Shown: in pieces, positions 5,668 through 9,144 of the stretch
Layout: every line of letters starts with the position of its first letter
How positions within the stretch are numbered: position 1 is the stretch's first letter
Source of the DNA: Alkalibacterium iburiense
Lineage (GTDB): Bacteria > Bacillota > Bacilli > Lactobacillales > Carnobacteriaceae_A
DNA length: 9,144 nt
Assembly (NCBI RefSeq): GCF_039521845.1
Contig: NZ_BAAACW010000006.1
Span: 1-9,144, forward strand
Direction of reading: 5' to 3'
Translations under genes and position numbers: made by a program
The notes under the pieces: model-generated
Database searches by the model: none
What the model was told of the DNA's origin: nothing
The model's input: the letters and a program-made list of their open reading frames with translations, nothing else

Positions 5668-5763
5668 ATAATAGTCATTGTGAATTCTTTGAATCCTTAA
5701 TAATAAAGCAGATAGTTATCCTGGCATTTGTTTGATATAATAGAGATGACAAACAGGGATAAC
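5646..5763. repeat. Three GGATAAC heptamers between GST and lysR (candidate regulator sites)
   Basis: GGATAAC occurs at 5646-5652 and 5757-5763, and inverted as GTTATCC at 5715-5721. The last two flank the lysR -10 as an inverted pair; the first touches the GST -10. Three copies of a 7-mer in about 120 bases would not be expected by chance (roughly 0.015 copies per motif expected on both strands). Confidence 0.4.
5733..5741 (+). promoter_or_regulatory. Extended -10 promoter of the lysR gene
   Basis: TG-A-TATAAT (5733-5741) is a perfect extended -10. The -35 position 17 bases upstream (TAGTTA, 5713-5718) matches consensus poorly, as is common with extended -10 promoters. Confidence 0.65.
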
Positions 5764-5806
5764 AAAGCAAGCCGCATGCGACAAATGAATAGGAGAGGAT
5801 TTTTAA

Positions 5807-6688
5807 ATGGATATAACGAGTTTACGCCGTTTCATGGTTGTGGCCAGTGAAGGCAATATTTCTAGAGCAGCCAAATCATTAGGCCTGTCTCAATCCACTT
5901 TATCTAGACAAGTGATGGATTTAGAGGAAGAACTGGGTGTCACCCTCTTCATTCGAGGCAATCGACAAGTCACACTGACGGAAGAAGGAACCTATCTCTT
6001 ATCAAAAGCGCAGGAAATTATCTCACTGAGTGATAAAACTCAATCGGACTTGCGGAATTTAGGTTCTCTTGTCAATGGAGAGATTTATATCGGTATTGGT
6101 GAAACGGCCGGCATGTCTTTTGTAGCCGACAAAATAATTGACTTGAAAAAACAGTTTAACCACTTATCGTTTCATCTTTATAGCGGAAATGAATTGGCTA
6201 CGATGCACAAATTGGAAAATGGGTTAATTGATTTTGGTATCGTCAGCCAATCGATGAATGTGTCCACTTATCAGTCCATCTCTATTCCTCTTAAAGATGA
6301 ATGGGGAGCTTTATTTAACCGTAAGCATCCACTGGCCAATGAAGAGACAGTTACGCGAGAGCAGTTAATGGGGGAACCCCTCATAGTTCCGCGACAAGAA
6401 GAAGCGATGACGCCTATTTACCAATGGTTTGGTGTGAGTCGAGAAAAACTGAACACCGCTGCTACTTACGAACAGATTACCCATGCCGCATTATTAACAG
6501 AAAAGAACATCGGAGTTAGCATTGGATTAAAAGACTTAGTTTATACGACTAATCATCCCTACTTGTCTTTTATACCATTTGACCCCCCTTTAACTTCTCC
6601 TATTAAAATCGTCTGGAAAAAAGCTCAGAACTTTTCTCCTGCCGCTCAAGTTTTTCTGGACTACTTATTAGAAACAGAAGCAGATTAA
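5807..6688 (+). CDS. LysR family transcriptional regulator
   Basis: The 293-residue product has the standard LysR length and layout. The N-terminal winged helix-turn-helix (about 1-60) shows LRRFMVVASEGNISRAAKSLGLSQ-type spacing, with recognition-helix residues STLSRQV (30-36) and the DLEEELGVTLFIR wing; a linker helix follows, then the two-lobed co-inducer-binding domain from about residue 88 to the end. The inducer cannot be read from sequence. Ribosome binding site AGGAGAGG (5791-5798) lies eight bases before the ATG. LysR proteins usually repress themselves and activate a divergent gene; here the divergent gene is the GST, so control of quinone or thiol detoxification is a reasonable inference, strengthened by the GGATAAC heptamers between them. 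It ends at a bidirectional terminator. The substrate-binding region does not let me assign a named subfamily such as CynR or CatR. Confidence 0.93.
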   Translation: MDITSLRRFMVVASEGNISRAAKSLGLSQSTLSRQVMDLEEELGVTLFIRGNRQVTLTEEGTYLLSKAQEIISLSDKTQSDLRNLGSLVNGEIYIGIGETAGMSFVADKIIDLKKQFNHLSFHLYSGNELATMHKLENGLIDFGIVSQSMNVSTYQSISIPLKDEWGALFNRKHPLANEETVTREQLMGEPLIVPRQEEAMTPIYQWFGVSREKLNTAATYEQITHAALLTEKNIGVSIGLKDLVYTTNHPYLSFIPFDPPLTSPIKIVWKKAQNFSPAAQVFLDYLLETEAD

Positions 6689-6690
6689 AA

Positions 6691-6730
6691 GCAGAGCCTC
6701 TCTCCTTAGTGAGACAGGCTCTACTTTTTT
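6691..6730. terminator. Bidirectional terminator between lysR and the DUF4349 gene
   Basis: AGAGCCT (6693-6699) pairs with AGGCTCT (6716-6722), with an inner TCTC/GAGA stem. Plus strand: followed by a run of T (6725-6730). Minus strand: followed by GCTTTT. It lies between convergent stop codons at 6688 and 6731. Confidence 0.88.
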
Positions 6731-7630
6731 CTATTTTCTTCTTCGTTTCACCACCCAATAAATGATTCCAGCGATAATGCCTAGAATAAGCAAGAATGGC
6801 AAAGCATAAATTAACCATATGAGGGCATCCTGGAGCCAATAATAAAAGGCAAAGAAGGAATCCACAAAGGCGTCACTGGCCCGTCTCAAGAAGGAAGCTC
6901 TTTCTTCTCTTGAATGAGCAATACGTGGACGCTCCCATACCGATAGATTCACTACGGTATAATCAATGAGTTGATCGTACTCATCTAATCGGGATTGCAA
7001 GACTTCTCGTTCCTGAATGGTACTACTTAGTTGATTTTCAATTTGCAAAATGTCTTCTATAGATTCTGCTTGTTCAAGCAACTCATTTAACCGGTCTTCT
7101 TTATTTTGAAGAACTCCGATTCGCGACTCTGTATCCCGATAACTTTGAGTCACATCTTCAGAACCCAATTCTTCTCTGACTTTATAAGCATCCATTCCCT
7201 CTAAGTCATTTAAAAAGACCGTGAGTGACTCGGTAGGAACACGCAAGGTATAGTCAATCATTCTGTATTGCTGGTTAGAAGCTGTCGGGTTCGAAATACC
7301 TGACGGTTGATAGCTCGATTCGGAAGAATACTCGACGTACGCATCATGGCTGGACACCGTTTCCATTACATGGCTAGTCGTGACCTCAAAGTCAAATGTT
7401 TCATATTCTAAAAAGACTGTTCGTATGACTTTTTCTCCAATTAAGTCTCTTCCTGATTCTCCCTCCGCTTCATCAAACTCTTCCCAGTTAGCTGAATCGC
7501 CCACTGACTCTTCATATCCAGCCCCGGAATCCGTACTCGTATCCTCACCTGCCCTGTCTTGTGGACTTCCACAAGCCGCTACAACAAAGGCAAGTAAAAG
7601 TAATAGAGATAACCTCACTGTTTTTGTCAT
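6731..7630 (-). CDS. DUF4349 lipoprotein with C-terminal membrane anchor
   Basis: The 299-residue product begins with a lipoprotein signal peptide: basic start, LLLLLAFVVAAC with the lipidated Cys at residue 20. An acidic, low-complexity linker (about 24-64) follows, then the DUF4349 domain (about 65-240) with the family hallmark YRDTESRIGVLQNKEDRL and a coiled-coil stretch (about 163-218) including SIEDILQIENQLS and a closing VNLSVWE strand. A transmembrane helix near 268-293 ends in WVVKRRRK. The protein would thus be tethered to the outer face of the membrane at both ends. DUF4349 proteins have no established biochemical role. Start choice: AAGGAG (7636-7641) lies five bases before ATG 7630; a GTG at 7636 would overlap that site, so the two-residue-longer version is unlikely. 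Single gene between two terminated or independent units; the SDR gene upstream shows no clear terminator, so some read-through is possible. Confidence 0.88.
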   Translation of the reverse strand: MTKTVRLSLLLLLAFVVAACGSPQDRAGEDTSTDSGAGYEESVGDSANWEEFDEAEGESGRDLIGEKVIRTVFLEYETFDFEVTTSHVMETVSSHDAYVEYSSESSYQPSGISNPTASNQQYRMIDYTLRVPTESLTVFLNDLEGMDAYKVREELGSEDVTQSYRDTESRIGVLQNKEDRLNELLEQAESIEDILQIENQLSSTIQEREVLQSRLDEYDQLIDYTVVNLSVWERPRIAHSREERASFLRRASDAFVDSFFAFYYWLQDALIWLIYALPFLLILGIIAGIIYWVVKRRRK

Positions 7631-7672
7631 TTTCACTCCTTCTTTCCTAATGTATCGTTTACATTTATCTTT

Positions 7673-7681
7673 ATCATATCA
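7673..7681 (-). promoter_or_regulatory. Possible extended -10 promoter of the DUF4349 gene
   Basis: On the minus strand TG-A-TATGAT (7673-7681) is an extended -10 about 43 bases before the ATG. The region 17 bases upstream has no good -35 (TGATTG at 7696-7701), so this is tentative. Confidence 0.4.
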
Positions 7682-7726
7682 CTCTTACACCTAACCAATC
7701 ATCGGATTTTTTCCTAATGGACTCAT

Positions 7727-8500
7727 TTAATGATGAGCGTCTGTTTCATATACCCATCCATTTTCCCCATGGTAGACCATTTGCTTAGACATTCCTCCAT
7801 CAACAACAAATTCTTGCCCCGTTATGAAGCCTGATTTTTGAGCATCCAGCAGATAATCAACCATGTGAACAATATCTAGCGGGTTCCCAACTCTATTAAC
7901 GAGATGCTGACTGAGGTCTTCGTGAGATAAAGCGTCTCTTTCCTCATAGCTCTGGTCGGATATCGTATCAATCCAGCCCGGGCTAATGGCATTGACTCGC
8001 GCTTTACCTTTCAGACTATTGGCCATAGCATGGGTAAGAGATAATAGAGCGCCTTTTGAGCTGCTGTAACTTTCATCGTTCGGCATGCTTTGATGATTTC
8101 TTGTTGATGACAGGAGTATAATACTAGCTTCCTGTGACAAACAAGGCTCAAACTGTTGCGTGAGATAATAGGCTGTTCCTACATTGACTCTTAACACTTC
8201 CATAAAATCTTCCAAGCTTGCTTGTGAGACCAAGCCTCCGTGATTAATAGCTGCATTATGAATAATCCCGTCAATCTTCTCGGTTTGTTTTCGAACGAAG
8301 CCTATAAAGTCATCCAAATGAGATTTTTCAGCTAAATCCCCATAGAAAAAGTGAAGGTTTTTAGTTGCTAGCTTCTCTGTCACTCTTTTACCGGCTTCTT
8401 CATCTATGTCCATTACATACAGATTGACCTGATCAGCCATCTGTTCAACAATAGCCCGTCCAATGCCATTGGCTCCACCCGTTAAAACAATGGTTTTCAT
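7727..8500 (-). CDS. Short-chain dehydrogenase/reductase (SDR, classical type)
   Basis: The 257-residue product (start at ATG 8498-8500) is a classical SDR oxidoreductase. The Rossmann dinucleotide motif TGGANGIG occupies 7-14, Asp31 after the second strand favours NAD(H), NAA is at 82-84, and the catalytic set is Asn106, Ser132, Tyr145 and Lys149 (YSSSK), followed by the PGW motif and a C-terminal FVVDGG segment. Substrate cannot be told; the sequence resembles the broad FabG/3-oxoacyl and sugar or alcohol dehydrogenase group. Start choice: GTGGAG (8507-8512) lies six bases before ATG 8500; the GTG at 8512 is part of that binding site, so a four-residue-longer start is unlikely. The ATG is one base past the stop of the upstream gene, so the pair is very likely cotranscribed and translationally coupled. 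No strong terminator follows; only a weak 5-bp CTCAT/ATGAG stem overlaps the stop. Confidence 0.92.
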   Translation of the reverse strand: MKTIVLTGGANGIGRAIVEQMADQVNLYVMDIDEEAGKRVTEKLATKNLHFFYGDLAEKSHLDDFIGFVRKQTEKIDGIIHNAAINHGGLVSQASLEDFMEVLRVNVGTAYYLTQQFEPCLSQEASIILLSSTRNHQSMPNDESYSSSKGALLSLTHAMANSLKGKARVNAISPGWIDTISDQSYEERDALSHEDLSQHLVNRVGNPLDIVHMVDYLLDAQKSGFITGQEFVVDGGMSKQMVYHGENGWVYETDAHH

Positions 8501-8501
8501 A

Positions 8502-8972
8502 TTATTCTCCACTCTTCTCTTGGCTGTCTTTAGGGAACATAACCTTTACATTTTTAAGTCCATTTTTCATGAATTCTTCTAAATAAATATCTTCTTTTGA
8601 CCAGACTTCTCTTAAAAAGGTCTCTCTATCTATCTTTTCAGTCTTTAACTTTTGGAGTCTTTCTACATCTCTCATTCCTAATTTGTAAGCTAATTCCGTC
8701 CAGAATACTTCTTCATCATACTCTTTCTTGTACTCAGAAATGATGCCATCCTCAAACTCTCTTGTTTCGTAGTATTCTCCATCTGCACTGTCTTTTTCAA
8801 TTAAATGGTCATAACCCATCTCCTTTGCGAAAGAATAGATGTATTCTCTAAAGTCATTATATTCTTCCACATAGTCATCGCCAGATCGAATACCATTAAC
8901 CATAAAATCTCCTAGATATAAAAGTTCAATCAGTGCAAGGTATTGTTTTTTTGTGATATTTATTTTCATCAT
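8502..8972 (-). CDS. Conserved acidic protein of unknown function
   Basis: The 156-residue product is soluble-looking, helical and rich in Glu, Asp, Lys and Tyr. Features I can see: an N-terminal ITKKQYLALIELLYLGDFMVN segment (6-26), an EYIYSFAKEMGYDHLIE helix (43-59), then YYETREFEDGIISEYKKEYDEEVFWTEL (about 67-94) and a Lys/Glu-rich C-terminus. This pattern (a Y.L...LYLG..MVN start and a later TREFE...EYDE..FW.EL) resembles uncharacterised proteins I have met in many Gram-positive genomes, but I cannot name a family or function. No catalytic motif, signal peptide or membrane helix. AGGAGG (8977-8982) precedes the first of two adjacent ATG codons at 8972 by four bases; the second ATG at 8969 gives seven. 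It is the first gene of a two-gene unit with the SDR. Confidence 0.8.
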   Translation of the reverse strand: MMKINITKKQYLALIELLYLGDFMVNGIRSGDDYVEEYNDFREYIYSFAKEMGYDHLIEKDSADGEYYETREFEDGIISEYKKEYDEEVFWTELAYKLGMRDVERLQKLKTEKIDRETFLREVWSKEDIYLEEFMKNGLKNVKVMFPKDSQEKSGE

Positions 8973-8999
8973 GCGTCCTCCTCCGTTTTTTCTACCCTT

Positions 9000-9008
9000 A
9001 TTTTAACA
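9000..9008 (-). promoter_or_regulatory. Possible extended -10 promoter of the acidic protein-SDR unit
   Basis: On the minus strand TG-T-TAAAAT (9000-9008) stands about 28 bases before ATG 8972. No good -35 is present at 16-18 bases upstream. The rest of the gene-free right end (9009-9144) is AT-rich; I see no gene start in it. Confidence 0.4.
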
Positions 9009-9144
9009 CTCTTATTGACCATACACGATAAGCAAATTAACCTTTTGAATTCTTTTTATTTGTTATACTTATTTTCACTAGTGTTGCATAAAACTTCCTA
9101 ATAAACGTTGTGTTCATTGTTACGATTATCACAAATGCTTTTCA

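Noticed and set aside
7380..7694. Plus-strand open frame of 104 codons over the start of the DUF4349 gene
   Set aside because: It is antisense to the signal peptide and acidic linker; its Ser/Pro-rich sequence is what the opposite strand of that region would produce.
7643..7719. TTCCTAATG repeated twice about 64 bases apart before the DUF4349 gene
   Set aside because: Two copies of a short AT-rich string, one of them close to the ribosome binding site; too weak to call a regulatory repeat.
9117..9135. Sequence resembling a Fur box (TGATAAT-like half on the minus strand) near the right edge
   Set aside because: Only one half-site matches; the other half agrees at about three of seven positions.
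1..9144. Mobile elements, CRISPR arrays, defence or toxin-antitoxin systems
   Set aside because: No transposase, integrase, regular spaced repeats or paired small toxin-antitoxin genes were seen; the gene set is ordinary chromosomal stress and metabolism genes.

Overview
The window reads as chromosomal DNA from a low-GC Gram-positive bacterium of the class Bacilli. The evidence is a T-box leader, a perfect PerR-type operator, a CopY-type operator, strong purine-rich ribosome binding sites and sigma-A promoters with TTGACA/TATAAT spacing. The CopY-type operator in front of a CopB-type ATPase leans towards Lactobacillales or a halotolerant relative, but genus cannot be settled from sequence alone. 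I see no transposase, integrase, CRISPR array, rRNA or tRNA gene.

Layout, left to right. Bases 1-470 hold a minus-strand T-box riboswitch with its own promoter and terminator. It reads out of the left edge, and no long gene follows it within the ~130 bases that remain. A plus-strand polytopic membrane protein of unknown function (616-1410) converges on copB, with a long bidirectional hairpin terminator between them. copB (minus, 1487-3526) is a CPH-type copper P1B-ATPase with a histidine-rich N-terminus, under a promoter carrying a TACANNTGTA cop box. Next comes dps/mrgA (minus), closed by a strong terminator and controlled by a perfect PerR box over its -10. Divergent from dps is a small DUF1801/YdhG-like protein (plus). 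It ends one base from the stop of a glutathionyl-hydroquinone-reductase-like GST (minus). Divergent from that GST is a LysR regulator (plus); three copies of the heptamer GGATAAC lie in or beside the shared promoter region. LysR converges with a DUF4349 lipoprotein (minus) over a bidirectional terminator. The right end is a two-gene minus-strand unit, an acidic conserved protein of unknown function followed by a short-chain dehydrogenase, with stop and start separated by one base.

Taken together, the middle of the window looks like a cluster of independently regulated stress functions: copper export (CopY-type control), iron storage and peroxide defence (PerR), possible iron handling (DUF1801) and quinone/thiol detoxification (GST with LysR). 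Each has its own promoter, so this is co-location and not one operon. I found no convincing new multi-gene system. The points most worth a second look are the T-box without a visible gene, its conflicting amino-acid signals, and the GGATAAC sites between the GST and LysR genes. Several automatic start codons appear to lie too far upstream; revised starts are given with the ribosome binding sites that support them.
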